A program made the translations under genes and the position numbers. From positions 1 through 64,000 of the forward strand of contig JAAUUT010000011.1 of assembly GCA_012031035.1 (NCBI GenBank): DNA of 64,000 bases, in the 5' to 3' direction. Below, one piece after another: positions 36,414 to 45,482 of the stretch (its first letter is position 1; the number at the start of each line of letters is the position of its first letter). The notes beneath the pieces are model-generated. The model saw nothing but the letters and a program-made list of their open reading frames with translations, did no database searches and had not been told where the DNA came from. This stretch comes from Candidatus Altimarinota bacterium. GTDB lineage: Bacteria > Cyanobacteriota > Cyanobacteriia > Cyanobacteriales > Microcystaceae.

Positions 36414-36524
36414 GTGTTTTTTTATCGAGCAATAATTCTGGCTTGCATTGTATTTGTTTTTGCTCTTGTGTCTTACCTTGTAATGCAATTTGTAAAAAAA
36501 AATGCTCCTCTTAAGCCTGATTGA
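36414..36524 (+). CDS. candidate 36-aa single-helix membrane protein
   Basis: GTG at 36414, stop TGA at 36522-36524. The predicted peptide has a basic start (FFYRA), a 20-residue hydrophobic helix (IILACIVFVFALVSYLVMQF) and a tail KKNAPLKPD. This layout is typical of the tiny membrane subunits of photosynthetic and respiratory complexes (PetM, PsbX, NdhP-like sizes), but no exact family matches. No clear Shine-Dalgarno. Too short for usual gene finders. Confidence 0.4.
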   Translation: MFFYRAIILACIVFVFALVSYLVMQFVKKNAPLKPD

Positions 36525-36677
36525 GTTCAACAAAAAAGAAGAGTCAATAAATAATCATGGTAAAGATAAAGTTGACCATTTTTTTAGTTTTGAGTTAAGC
36601 TAAATATTATTGGGAAAATAAATCAGCTTAAGCCAAGCTAGAAAAACTAAAATCTTTTCATCGTTAGGTTGAAAAAT

Positions 36678-36869
36678 ATGTTGATAACAAACGATTACGC
36701 ATTTCATCAAAGAACAGGAATGGTAGGTAAAGTAATTGGTTATGGACATAAAGTAGTTAACAATTCTTCTTTCCAAACATTAAAAGTATTAGTATGCGAG
36801 CAAAATCAACTCGGTAAAAAGTGTTTTGTCATCGAAGATTTAGCTTCTAGATGGATGCCGATGAAATAA
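36678..36869 (+). CDS. small conserved-looking hypothetical protein
   Basis: 63 residues from ATG 36678 (the frame is open from 36669). The peptide has a beta-rich pattern (GMVGKVIGYGHKVVNN, TLKVLVCEQNQLGKKCFVIEDLASRW), like a small SH3-like barrel. The same-strand neighbour is over 200 bases away, so it is monocistronic. No function can be given. Confidence 0.5.
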   Translation: MLITNDYAFHQRTGMVGKVIGYGHKVVNNSSFQTLKVLVCEQNQLGKKCFVIEDLASRWMPMK

Positions 36870-37106
36870 GATGACCTTGGTAGACAGACAAATCTTGTCT
36901 CAGTGGGTTAACAAGTTGTATTCCAAGATTGCTTGATACGGAGAGTGAATCGAATTTTACTCTCTATTTTTGCTCTCAAAAACTAGGCGCTCTCCATGGA
37001 TGCGTAGTACCGATCGCGTTTTCGTTAACAGATCTTTGCGATCGCTCGTTAACGGGATAACAGTCGATCTACAGTTAATATAGAAACTTATCTTTAAAAA
37101 AATCCT

Positions 37107-37421
37107 ATGAGTTCTCAGCCGAATTCAGATTGGGAGCGTAAACTCCAAGACTTAGAAACTGAAATTCATCAAACGACACCGATTAATAATACCAACATCC
37201 CAGATGAGACAACGAAAAACACCGTTTATCGTATACAAGCATGGTTTGACAGTTTACCTCCGGTGGGAAGATTAGCCGTTGGGCTGATCGCAATGACGAT
37301 CGCATTTTCGATACTCAGCACCATTTTCAAGATCGTAACTTCTTTATTAAGTGTCGCTGTCGTTGGAATTGTTTTATATCTGGGATACAAGTTCTTCATG
37401 ACTCCCCATGCTAATGATTAA
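37107..37421 (+). CDS. hypothetical protein with two C-terminal membrane helices
   Basis: 104 residues. N-terminal 60 residues are polar (SDWERKLQDLETEIHQ). Then two hydrophobic segments (RLAVGLIAMTIAFSILSTIF and LLSVAVVGIVLYLGYKFF). Conserved in cyanobacteria as far as I can judge from its composition, with no known function. It lies 150 bases before the RDD/pentapeptide gene. Confidence 0.55.
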   Translation: MSSQPNSDWERKLQDLETEIHQTTPINNTNIPDETTKNTVYRIQAWFDSLPPVGRLAVGLIAMTIAFSILSTIFKIVTSLLSVAVVGIVLYLGYKFFMTPHAND

Positions 37422-37541
37422 CGTCATATAAGCAGGTAGAAAGTATTCCAAAAACAAGGGAACAAAGGACAGATGACTAGGGACTATTGACTAGGGGTAC
37501 ACGCTATGGGTAATGGTTGTGTGGATGTACCACTACTGGTC

Positions 37542-37566
37542 ACTGATAACTGATAACTGATAACTG
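37542..37566. repeat. tandem heptamer CTGATAA
   Basis: Three and a bit copies of CTGATAA before the start of the next gene. Short heptamer tandem repeats are widespread in cyanobacteria and likely arise by slippage. There are no spacers, so this is not a CRISPR. Confidence 0.7.
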
Positions 37567-37570
37567 TTTT

Positions 37571-39790
37571 ATGTCCAGCCCACCGATCGAGCGCGGTAAG
37601 TTTAGCGTCAAAGGAAAATTCATTTCTGTGCCTTCTATAAAGGCTTTACCACTGCTTCCGAGGCGCTTGGCTGCCTGGACATTAGAAGTTTATCTATTGG
37701 CGGCTAGCGCGGTCATTCCCTACAGTCTGGGCGCGTATATTGAGTCGAGATCGCCTTCGGAAAAAGTCCCGCTCAATCCCGTACTGATAAATGTCGAGCA
37801 GGCGATCGCGCAAACGCTAGGATTACCCCGCAATCAAGATCGACCTCTGGTTGCTCCAGCGACTAATCTAGTCTGGTGGGTAGCCTTGACTAGCCCTGTC
37901 GTCCTTACAGGCTGGCAGCTTTATATTTTGGGCAAAACGGGGCTAACTCTGCCAAAACGCTGGTTGGGAGTGCGAGTTATTACCGAATCCGGCAAGTCTC
38001 CTAATTTATTAAGAGCGATCGCCCGTGAAGGCGGCATTAAGTGGGGATTGCCCCTTGGCACGGCTTACCTACTTTGGCGTTATTCTGGGGCGTTTCCCAA
38101 TCTCGTTTTACTGGCAGGACTGACGGGAGTAGCGGTTATTTTGGAAGGGGGAATGCTGCTGTTACCGTCGCGCCGTCGCCCCTTACACGACTTAATTCTC
38201 AAAACTGCTGTTGTCGATGCAAAAGCCTCTTACCGTAAAGGACGCAAGTCGCCTCCTGCTGAGTCTGTTACCGTAGAAATCCAGCAGTATCAGCCTTATC
38301 AGGTAGAAGAAGAGAGTCGCTATCGATTACCTCCTCAAGGAGTCCATTCTCTCGCGCTTTTCCCGCAAATCGAGACAAAGCAAAAAAGTCTTTGGTTGTG
38401 GATGCGCCAACATCCAGGGACAACTTTGCTGATTTGTACCTTGGCGGGAATGAGTTTTGTGTTAGCAACCTTTGTCGGTACGCAAGTTTATATTCAAGAC
38501 AAAACAGATCGAAGGCAATCCCAAGAAGAGGAAAATCAAGCTTTCTTGACGCTAGTAGATCGCTTGGGGGCTACTTCAAGCGATCCTCAAGAAGAGCGCA
38601 AATCGGTCATTCTAGCGATGGCACGCTTAAACGATCCTCGCGCGCTGCCTTTATTAGTCGATTTACTCGGTCAAGAAACCAATCCAGCTTTGATGGACGC
38701 GCTCGGACAAGCTATCGAAAGTACGGGAATTAGAGCGATTCCGTCTTTACGACAATTAAATCAATCGCTCTCGAATCAACTACAATCTCTTTCCTTAGAA
38801 AATTCTGCCAAAGAAAGGCAGTTGGTTGCGATGCGCCTCAAAGCAACCAAAAACGCGATCGCGGATTTACTCGTGCTTTCTAGCAGTCAGCTTGGCAGTG
38901 TAAACTTACAAAGAGCCGATTTGAGCGCGATCGTCACGGAATCGGGAGATTTTGCCTTAGTATTGGATCGCATCGATCTATCGGGGGCAAACTTTCGAGG
39001 TGCGATTTTAAATCAAGCTAGCTTTAGAGGCACAATCTTTAATAGCGCTGGCGAGGATAAACGTCTGGGCACGTTTGACGATGCGATCGCCGATCTTAGT
39101 GGTGCTTCCCTCAGAGAAGCTAACTTATCAGAAGCATTTTTGAGCTATGGCGCTCTTAAAGGGGCAAATTTGATGTATGCCACTCTCAATCGCGCTAATT
39201 TGTCTCGCGCTCAACTAATAGAAGCCAATCTCAGCAGCGCTCAATTGTTGGAGACGAATTTGACAGATGCGAATCTAGAAAGAGCAAGTTTGACGGGTGC
39301 GGATTTAGCAGAATCGATTTTTGTTGGTGCTAATCTTCAAGAAGCTAAGCTAGGACAAATTAAAGCCATAGGAGCGGATTTTTCGAGAGCAAATTTCTCG
39401 AAATCGACCTGGTTGGGTGCGGATCTCTCCCAAGTCAATTTTAGAGAAGCTAACTTACAAAACGCAGATTTAAGTGCAACTCAGTTGACGGGAGCTAATC
39501 TACAAAAGGCACAATTGCAAAAAGCTAACCTCACCAACGCTAATCTTAGCAATACGGATTTTCGAGGGGCTAATTTAGCGGGAGCTAATTTTCGAGGTGC
39601 TATTTTTGTCGCTCACTCGCCAACTAGTTCCGAACAATTTATTCAAACTCAACCGACTGGAAAATTAAGGGCTAATGTAGAGGGCGTTGATTTTACTGAA
39701 GTGAAGAATTTAAGCGAAGAGCAAATCGCTTTTATTTGCACCCATGGCGGTTATCATCCTCAATGTTCGACGCGATCGCCGGGGAGATAA
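37571..39790 (+). CDS. RDD membrane domain - HEAT - pentapeptide repeat fusion
   Basis: 739 residues. Residues 30-215 form an RDD-type membrane domain (LPRRLAAWTLEVYLLAASAV; LPKRWLGVRVI; a terminal RRRPLHDLILKT). A further membrane helix lies at about 285-305. Residues 330-395 resemble a HEAT-like repeat (ARLNDPRALPLLVDLLGQ). Residues about 440-690 are pentapeptide repeats of the A(D/N)LxxA type, around 40 units in broken blocks (NLQRADLSAI, GANLAGANFRGA). The order suggests a membrane anchor bearing a right-handed beta-helix, probably facing the cytoplasm. Role unknown. Confidence 0.85.
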   Translation: MSSPPIERGKFSVKGKFISVPSIKALPLLPRRLAAWTLEVYLLAASAVIPYSLGAYIESRSPSEKVPLNPVLINVEQAIAQTLGLPRNQDRPLVAPATNLVWWVALTSPVVLTGWQLYILGKTGLTLPKRWLGVRVITESGKSPNLLRAIAREGGIKWGLPLGTAYLLWRYSGAFPNLVLLAGLTGVAVILEGGMLLLPSRRRPLHDLILKTAVVDAKASYRKGRKSPPAESVTVEIQQYQPYQVEEESRYRLPPQGVHSLALFPQIETKQKSLWLWMRQHPGTTLLICTLAGMSFVLATFVGTQVYIQDKTDRRQSQEEENQAFLTLVDRLGATSSDPQEERKSVILAMARLNDPRALPLLVDLLGQETNPALMDALGQAIESTGIRAIPSLRQLNQSLSNQLQSLSLENSAKERQLVAMRLKATKNAIADLLVLSSSQLGSVNLQRADLSAIVTESGDFALVLDRIDLSGANFRGAILNQASFRGTIFNSAGEDKRLGTFDDAIADLSGASLREANLSEAFLSYGALKGANLMYATLNRANLSRAQLIEANLSSAQLLETNLTDANLERASLTGADLAESIFVGANLQEAKLGQIKAIGADFSRANFSKSTWLGADLSQVNFREANLQNADLSATQLTGANLQKAQLQKANLTNANLSNTDFRGANLAGANFRGAIFVAHSPTSSEQFIQTQPTGKLRANVEGVDFTEVKNLSEEQIAFICTHGGYHPQCSTRSPGR

Positions 39791-39796
39791 CGCAAT

Positions 39797-40095
39797 TACA
39801 TTTGTTTTTGTGCATCTCACAGAGCAAAATCATCCCAATCTGCTGAATTTGGGGATCGCGGATGCGAAACTGCGGAGCGAGAGAAAGGCGATTTGGATTG
39901 GTTTGTAGGGCTTCGATCGCAACTTTTTCAATAAAGCTAGTTGTAAAGCTAAAACCAAGATAGCGATCTTCTCCTTCCCATTGCCATTTTGATAGTCCAG
40001 CAGGTGCGATCGCGATATCGCCTTTTCTATGAATTCCTCGATCCACGCGCCCATTCTGAAACTGCACGAGCTTAATCGGTCGAGGAACTAAATCT
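39797..40095 (-). pseudogene. AraC-type regulator, N-terminal fragment
   Basis: Codes for the cupin-type ligand domain of an AraC-family activator (PRPIKLVQFQNGRVDRG, KGDIAIAPAGLSKWQWEG, DRYLGFSFT, QFRIRDPQIQQIGMIL). No usable start (upstream in-frame codon is not ATG) and the HTH half is missing; homology ends at about 39800 just before it runs into the tail of the pentapeptide gene on the other strand. A truncated relic. Confidence 0.7.
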
Positions 40096-40185
40096 TAAAG
40101 AAGGAAAAAATAAGGAGAATTGATGCAACTTAACACCTAAGAACGCTAGAATAAACTGAATTTATAAAAAATTGTTCCCTTTTCG

Positions 40186-41883
40186 TTGGCTGCTTTATCT
40201 TCCCATCCTGCATCGTCCTACGATTTCCCCTCCCAGTTTGATATTGTGGTGGTTGGTTCGGGAGCGGCTGGTCTTTATGCCGCTTTATGCCTTCCAGAGC
40301 ATTTAAACGTTGCGCTAGTTACAAAAGATACTCTGAAAACAGGAGCGAGCGATTGGGCGCAAGGTGGCATTGCAGCAGCGATCGATCCGGCAGATTCTCC
40401 CCACCTGCATCTAGAAGATACACTCAAAGCAGGGGCGGGACTTTGCGATCGCGAAGCCGTTGAATTTTTGGTCAAACATGCGCCCGATGCGATCGCCTCC
40501 TTACTAGAAATGGGAGTCGCTTTCGATCGCCACGGAGAAAAACTCTCCATGACCTTAGAAGCCGCTCATTCGCGTCCTCGCGTCCTCCACGCTGCCGATA
40601 CCACAGGACGCGCGATCGTTACTACCCTGACCGAAAAAGTCTTAGCTCGCCCCAATATCAAAATTCTTTCGCAAGCCGTCGCCTTAAATCTGCGCATCGA
40701 TCCCAAAAATGGGATTTGTGAAGGCATTAACCTACTATACCAAAGTAGAATTTTCCCCATACAAGCCTCGGCGGTTGTCTTAGCCACCGGAGGCGGCGGA
40801 CAAGTCTTTGCCCAAACCACTAATCCCGCCGTCAGTACGGGAGATGGCGTAGCACTTGCTTGGCGTGCTGGTGCAATCTTGAGAGATTTAGAATTTATTC
40901 AATTTCATCCCACTGCTCTAACGGTTCCCGGTGCGCCTCGTTTTTTAATCAGCGAAGCGGTACGCGGTGAGGGAGCGCATTTAATCGACGAGCAAGGGAA
41001 ACGTTTTGCTTTTGATTATCACGAGGCAGGAGAATTAGCGCCGAGAGATGTGGTGAGTCGGGCAATTTTTAGCCACCTGCAAAAAACGACCGACGAACCC
41101 GCTCGTGCCAATGTATATTTAGATCTCAGGGCGATCGCGCCCGAACAAATTCGCCATCGTTTCCCAAATATCATTCAAGTTTGTCAACAGTGGGGCATTG
41201 ATGTATTTTCTCAACCGATCCCCGTTGCGCCAGCGGCTCATTATTGGATGGGAGGCATTGCCACCGATCTAAGCTGTCAGACTTCAATTACCAATCTCTA
41301 TGCTATCGGCGAAACAGCAAGTACGGGAGTTCATGGGGCAAATCGTTTAGCGAGTAATTCACTTTTAGAATGTATTGTGTTTGCGGCACAATTATCGCAT
41401 ATCGCAATGGCATCTCGTTCGTCGTCAGAAGAGGTGTTTTCTACGATAAACGAGGCAGGAAACTGGGAAACAGAAATGAAACAAATCGCGCTAGTGAGGC
41501 AAAATTTACCCTCACTGATGTGGCAAAGCGCTGGAATTTCTCGATGGCAGGAAACCTTAGAAGCTGCGATCGCACAAGTCGTTAGCTGGCGAGAAGCAAT
41601 ATCGCAAAGCGCGATCGCTCGCTATCTTCTCAAATTATCTCCCAATGAGTGCGTTACTCTAACCTCTCCCCTAGCCGAACAACAATTGCGTCTTGCTGCC
41701 GAAACGATAAATTTGTTAGATATAGGTTATTTAATTTTAAAAAGCGCTGCTTTTCGCACCGAAAGCCGAGGCGGTCATTATCGAAGCGATTACCCGCAAA
41801 CCTCCCCAAGCTGGCAAGTTCATACGCTAGTAAAAGGCGAAGATTGGCAGTTAATCTCTCTAAAAGCAGATATTTTTAAATGA
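40186..41883 (+). CDS. nadB: L-aspartate oxidase
   Basis: First enzyme of de novo NAD synthesis: oxidises L-aspartate to iminoaspartate, which NadA condenses with dihydroxyacetone phosphate. FAD-binding motif DIVVVGSGAAGLYAAL near residue 20, SDWAQGGIAAAI, and ATGGGGQVFAQTTNP; catalytic region HPTALT, EAVRGEGAHLID and GVHGANRLASNSLLECIVF. 565 residues, normal length. TTG start at 40186. C-terminal helical domain (RTESRGGHYRSDYP) is typical of NadB and the fumarate reductase group. No nadA or nadC nearby. Confidence 0.95.
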   Translation: MAALSSHPASSYDFPSQFDIVVVGSGAAGLYAALCLPEHLNVALVTKDTLKTGASDWAQGGIAAAIDPADSPHLHLEDTLKAGAGLCDREAVEFLVKHAPDAIASLLEMGVAFDRHGEKLSMTLEAAHSRPRVLHAADTTGRAIVTTLTEKVLARPNIKILSQAVALNLRIDPKNGICEGINLLYQSRIFPIQASAVVLATGGGGQVFAQTTNPAVSTGDGVALAWRAGAILRDLEFIQFHPTALTVPGAPRFLISEAVRGEGAHLIDEQGKRFAFDYHEAGELAPRDVVSRAIFSHLQKTTDEPARANVYLDLRAIAPEQIRHRFPNIIQVCQQWGIDVFSQPIPVAPAAHYWMGGIATDLSCQTSITNLYAIGETASTGVHGANRLASNSLLECIVFAAQLSHIAMASRSSSEEVFSTINEAGNWETEMKQIALVRQNLPSLMWQSAGISRWQETLEAAIAQVVSWREAISQSAIARYLLKLSPNECVTLTSPLAEQQLRLAAETINLLDIGYLILKSAAFRTESRGGHYRSDYPQTSPSWQVHTLVKGEDWQLISLKADIFK

Positions 41884-42106
41884 GCTATCCAAGATCCCCT
41901 CAATCTAGTACAACAGAATCAAACTATTGCGAATAATCGAAGTAATATGTTAGATCGTAGAGGCAAATATAAATAAAAATTAAAGAAAAACAAAAGTAAA
42001 TTAATTAAAGCAAATGGGGAATTTTAAGAACAGAAGGAGCAAGGCGAGATTGATAAATGTATCTCTAAAAAACACAATTGGCTAGATGTTCACCCCAACT
42101 ATATTT

Positions 42107-43231
42107 ATGAAGATGTACTATCGTTTTCCTATATTTCTTGCTATATGCGTTCTTTGTCTGGGATTTACTCAGCCTAACAATCGTCGGGAGCTATTGGCGC
42201 AAGCTGCCTCAAATTTATCGACTCAGCGAGTGGCAACTAGATTGTTAGCACAAGTCTCAACAACTGATGACGAACCGACTTTCTCGCTAAGCGAGCCAAA
42301 ATCTGCTTACGATCGCTACATGAAGGCTGGTTACGATGCCTCTCGCCAAAAAAATTATCCAACGGCGTTAGAAAATTTTCAAAAAGCACTCAAAGAGCGT
42401 CCTAACGACATCTATGCCCAGCAAGCCATTCAAAATACTGAAACGGCGATGAATCGACCGTCAGCTTTGTGGTGGACGGCGGGAGGTGTCGGACTGGCAT
42501 TGGCTATTGGTGGCGGTTTATTTTTCGTTTCTGGTTTGATGCGGAAAATTACCGTTCAGGAAAAAGAACGAGAACGCATCCAACAAACCGTTGAGAAAGT
42601 TCCCATGCGCAAGACTCGCGAGAGAGCAAGCGGAGGCGGAGGCGAAAAACAATACGATCTCCCTACACTTCCTCCCAATATCGAGATATCATCCGAAAAT
42701 GGATTTGCCGGAGGACACACAGAGGTCAATTCGTCAGATAATAGTAGTGCGCTTCCTTTGCAAACGACAACTCGTCTACCCAATCTAGACGAGATCGATG
42801 AATTAGTTAAAGATTTACACGAACCCGACCCGAAAAAGCGACGAAAGGCGATTTGGTCGCTAGCGCAAAAAGGCGATTCTAGAGCGATGAAGCCTCTTGT
42901 CGATCTCATGATCGACTCGGACTCTCAAGAGCGCAGCCTTATCTTAGAAGCGCTTTCTCAAATTAGCATCCGCACTCTCAAACCGATGAATCAAGCGCTG
43001 GCGATTTCTTTGCAAGATAAAAATCCCCAAGTGCGCAAAAATGCGATTCGCGACTTGACGAGAATTTACGATCTCATGTCTCAAATCTCTCAAATGTTGC
43101 GTCATGCTATGGACGATTCGGATGCAGACGTTCAAGAAACAGCAAAATGGGCGCTCAATCAGTTAAATCTTCAAATGACCCCCACCCGATTAGATCTCTT
43201 ACCCATGCAGCAAAATGAAACCATGCCATAA
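42107..43231 (+). CDS. secreted/membrane TPR and HEAT-repeat protein
   Basis: About 374 residues from ATG 42107 (MKMYYRF); the frame is open from 42086. Signal-like segment (FPIFLAICVLCLGF), one TPR (AGYDASRQKNYPTALENFQKAL), a membrane helix (LWWTAGGVGLALAIGGGLFFV), a linker rich in charge, then HEAT repeats (KKRRKAIWSLAQKGDSRAMKPLVDLMIDSD, KNPQVRKNAIRDLTRIYDL; cores AIWSLAQKGD and RKNAIRDL). A membrane-tethered binding protein. Partner unknown. Confidence 0.75.
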   Translation: MKMYYRFPIFLAICVLCLGFTQPNNRRELLAQAASNLSTQRVATRLLAQVSTTDDEPTFSLSEPKSAYDRYMKAGYDASRQKNYPTALENFQKALKERPNDIYAQQAIQNTETAMNRPSALWWTAGGVGLALAIGGGLFFVSGLMRKITVQEKERERIQQTVEKVPMRKTRERASGGGGEKQYDLPTLPPNIEISSENGFAGGHTEVNSSDNSSALPLQTTTRLPNLDEIDELVKDLHEPDPKKRRKAIWSLAQKGDSRAMKPLVDLMIDSDSQERSLILEALSQISIRTLKPMNQALAISLQDKNPQVRKNAIRDLTRIYDLMSQISQMLRHAMDDSDADVQETAKWALNQLNLQMTPTRLDLLPMQQNETMP

Positions 43232-43245
43232 ATAAAAGTCGGTAG

Positions 43246-43265
43246 AGACGCGATATATCGCGTCT
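43246..43265. repeat. perfect 20-bp palindrome AGACGCGATA/TATCGCGTCT
   Basis: Lies 15 bases after the TPR-HEAT stop codon. Same core as at 46418 and, degenerate, at 26753 and 17949. A REP-like family of this genome. May serve as a transcription stop. Confidence 0.75.
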
Positions 43266-43303
43266 GGGAAGGAAGTCGAAAGTCGAAAGTTATAAATGGA
43301 TTA

Positions 43304-44370
43304 ATGAAATTATTATTTCTTTCAACTTCAGTAGGCGCGTTAGGATCTGGGTTAGGTGGCGGTGTTGAATTAACGCTTAAAAATATTGCTTGGGAGATGC
43401 AGCAGCGAGGGCATCAAATCCAAGTTGTCGCGCCGACAGAATCGGTGTTAGTAGGGATTCCCGTGCGAGAAATTTCGGGAAATCTACAAGTTCCCGCTCA
43501 AACGCAAGATAGAGACGTGCCGATTTGTTTGCCCGATGATTCTGTTTTGGCAAATATGTGGGAATGCGCAAGACAAGTACAAACAGATTTTGATATAGTT
43601 ATCAACTTTGCTTATGATTGGCTGCCATTTTATCTAACGCCTTTTTTTAATCGTCCCGTCGCTCATTTGGTCAGTATGGCATCGGTATCGACGGCGATGG
43701 ATCGGGTTATTAAGAGGGCGATCGCGCAATTTCCAGACTACATAGGCTTTCACAGTCGCGCACAAGCCGCTACGTTTGGGTTGACTGATTCGTGTCGGTG
43801 TTTGGGTAACGCTATCGATTTATCCCTGTACGATTTTTGCGAAATTGCCACATCTAATTTAGCTTGGATCGGTCGTATTGCTCCAGAAAAAGCGCTAGAG
43901 GATGCAGTCGCTGCCGTGCAAAAGGCGGGGATAACCTTAAAAATTTTTGGCAAAATTCAAGATAAAGATTATTGGGAAAAAATTTGTCGGGACTATCCTG
44001 ATGCTCCCATTGAGTATGTTGGTTTTTATCGACGGCACAATTGCAACAACAACTGGGTCAGTGTCAGGCATTATTGATGACTCCGCGTTGGGTAGAAGCT
44101 TTTGGAAATGTGGCAATTGAAGCGCTTGCTTGTGGCGTTCCCGTTATCGCCTACCGTCGCGGCGGCCCGTCCGAAATCGTTCGCGATGGGAAAACTGGCT
44201 TTGCGATCGAGCCAGATAGTATAACGGGGTTAGTAGAAGCGATCGCGCGACTCGATGAAATCGATCGCCATGATTGTCGAGAGCAAGCAGAACAAGAATT
44301 TTCTTTAGCCGCAATGGGCGATCGCATGGAACAATGGTTTGAAGAGATTTTGCGATCGCACCCCAAGTAA
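43304..44370 (+). CDS. glycosyltransferase family 4 (frameshifted)
   Basis: GT-B fold, about 355 codons in total. First part: LSTSVGALGSGLGGGVELTLKNI (core GSGLGGGVELTL), then SMASVSTAMDRVI and WIGRIAPEKALEDAVAAV. Second part: LLMTPRWVEAFGNVAIEALACGVPVIAYRRGGPSEIV with the E-x7-E motif (EAFGNVAIE). The frame breaks in TTTTT at 44023-44027; one more T gives VGFLSTAQLQQQLGQ and joins the two. Single-base homopolymer change, so probably sequencing error. Acceptor unknown. Confidence 0.85.
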
Positions 44371-44379
44371 GTGATAACA

Positions 44380-44499
44380 TCAACTAACTGAATTCCTTGT
44401 GGAGATGGCTTGTTCGATAATATCGGCTGCTCGATTGACTCCCCCAGTTTGGCGCATCACCTCTTTAAATCGAACGGCATTTTGTTTGTACTCTCTCCT
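44380..44499 (-). pseudogene. C-terminal relic of an MGT-type glycosyltransferase
   Basis: Minus-strand frame ending at TGA 44380-44382: NAVRFKEVMRQTGGVNRAAD followed by IIEQAI. This is the typical terminal helix of UDP-glycosyltransferases of the MGT/zeaxanthin-glucosyltransferase kind. Only about 40 codons remain; no upstream start. A gene has been lost here. Confidence 0.55.
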
Positions 44500-44654
44500 C
44501 TTATCATAATCAATTATGCGGACATGATATTACGCCTAAAAAGTATAGAGATAATTGAAAAGGCGATCGCATTAATGAATTCTGAAGACAATTCGAGCAA
44601 CAATATTTATTTATAGGCTTTTCATAATTCGGCATCAATCGTCCGATTGACTTT

Positions 44655-45482
44655 ATGCTTTCATTGTCAAAACTTTTTCAGTCTATTAGACTTTCTACAC
44701 GGATTGCAAACTCTAACTGTAATACAGATTTTAAGAGAAAGATTAAAAATAAAAATCTAGTTTTTCCTTTATCCGACTTTTGCGAAAAATCTATTCTAGC
44801 TTCGATCGCGATCGCTCTCTACATACAACCCGTTCTAGCTTCTGAAACCGAAGTAAAGGAAGCTGCCCAAAAAATTACCGTTCGCATAGAGGGGACTGCT
44901 AGAGGTAGTGGAGTCATGGTAGAACGTCGGGGACAGACTTATACCGTTCTTACCAATGCCCATGTTTTACAAAATGTTGGCACCTACACTGTCGTAGCTC
45001 CCGATGGAAAATGTTATTCCATTAAACCCGACACCATTAGAGCGTTACCAGACTTAGATTTAGCGGTTTTTCTGTTCAAAAGTGCCGTTCCTTATTCCGT
45101 TGCTCGATTGGGCGATTCTAAACAACTGACTGCATCTCAAACTGTTTATGTAGGTGGTTGGGCAAATTCTGGCGGGATGTTACAAAGTCGCGTTTTTTTC
45201 ACGTCTCCAGGACAGCTAACTGAGGTCGATTCACAACTGCCATCGGGTTATTCTCTGAGTTATACAAATTTAGTGAGAGTTGGAATGAGTGGAGGCCCAG
45301 TGTTAGACCAAGAAAGCCAATTGGTAGGAATTAATGGTTTAATTCGATTAAATGATGAGGATGCGATCGTCGGTTCGGGAATTAAAATAGAGCAATTTCA
45401 ACAGTGGCATTCGCAAATTGTGAAAACCATTCCGCTTCCTTCTGCTAGTGCGATCGCTTGTCCTAGAAATTATATTAATTAA
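44655..45482 (+). CDS. trypsin-like serine protease, exported
   Basis: 275 residues. N-terminal hydrophobic stretch (SILASIAIALYIQPVLAS) gives export. Chymotrypsin-type triad: His103 in LTNAHVL, Asp135 in LPDLDLAV, Ser212 in VGMSGGPVLD. No PDZ domain, so it is a short S1 protease rather than a full DegP. Common in cyanobacteria, often several copies. Its 3' end overlaps the next gene on the opposite strand by 8 bases. Confidence 0.85.
   Translation: MLSLSKLFQSIRLSTRIANSNCNTDFKRKIKNKNLVFPLSDFCEKSILASIAIALYIQPVLASETEVKEAAQKITVRIEGTARGSGVMVERRGQTYTVLTNAHVLQNVGTYTVVAPDGKCYSIKPDTIRALPDLDLAVFLFKSAVPYSVARLGDSKQLTASQTVYVGGWANSGGMLQSRVFFTSPGQLTEVDSQLPSGYSLSYTNLVRVGMSGGPVLDQESQLVGINGLIRLNDEDAIVGSGIKIEQFQQWHSQIVKTIPLPSASAIACPRNYIN

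Noticed and set aside
37542-37566. CTGATAA tandem repeat as a CRISPR array
   Set aside because: Units are seven bases, contiguous, with no spacers or cas genes.
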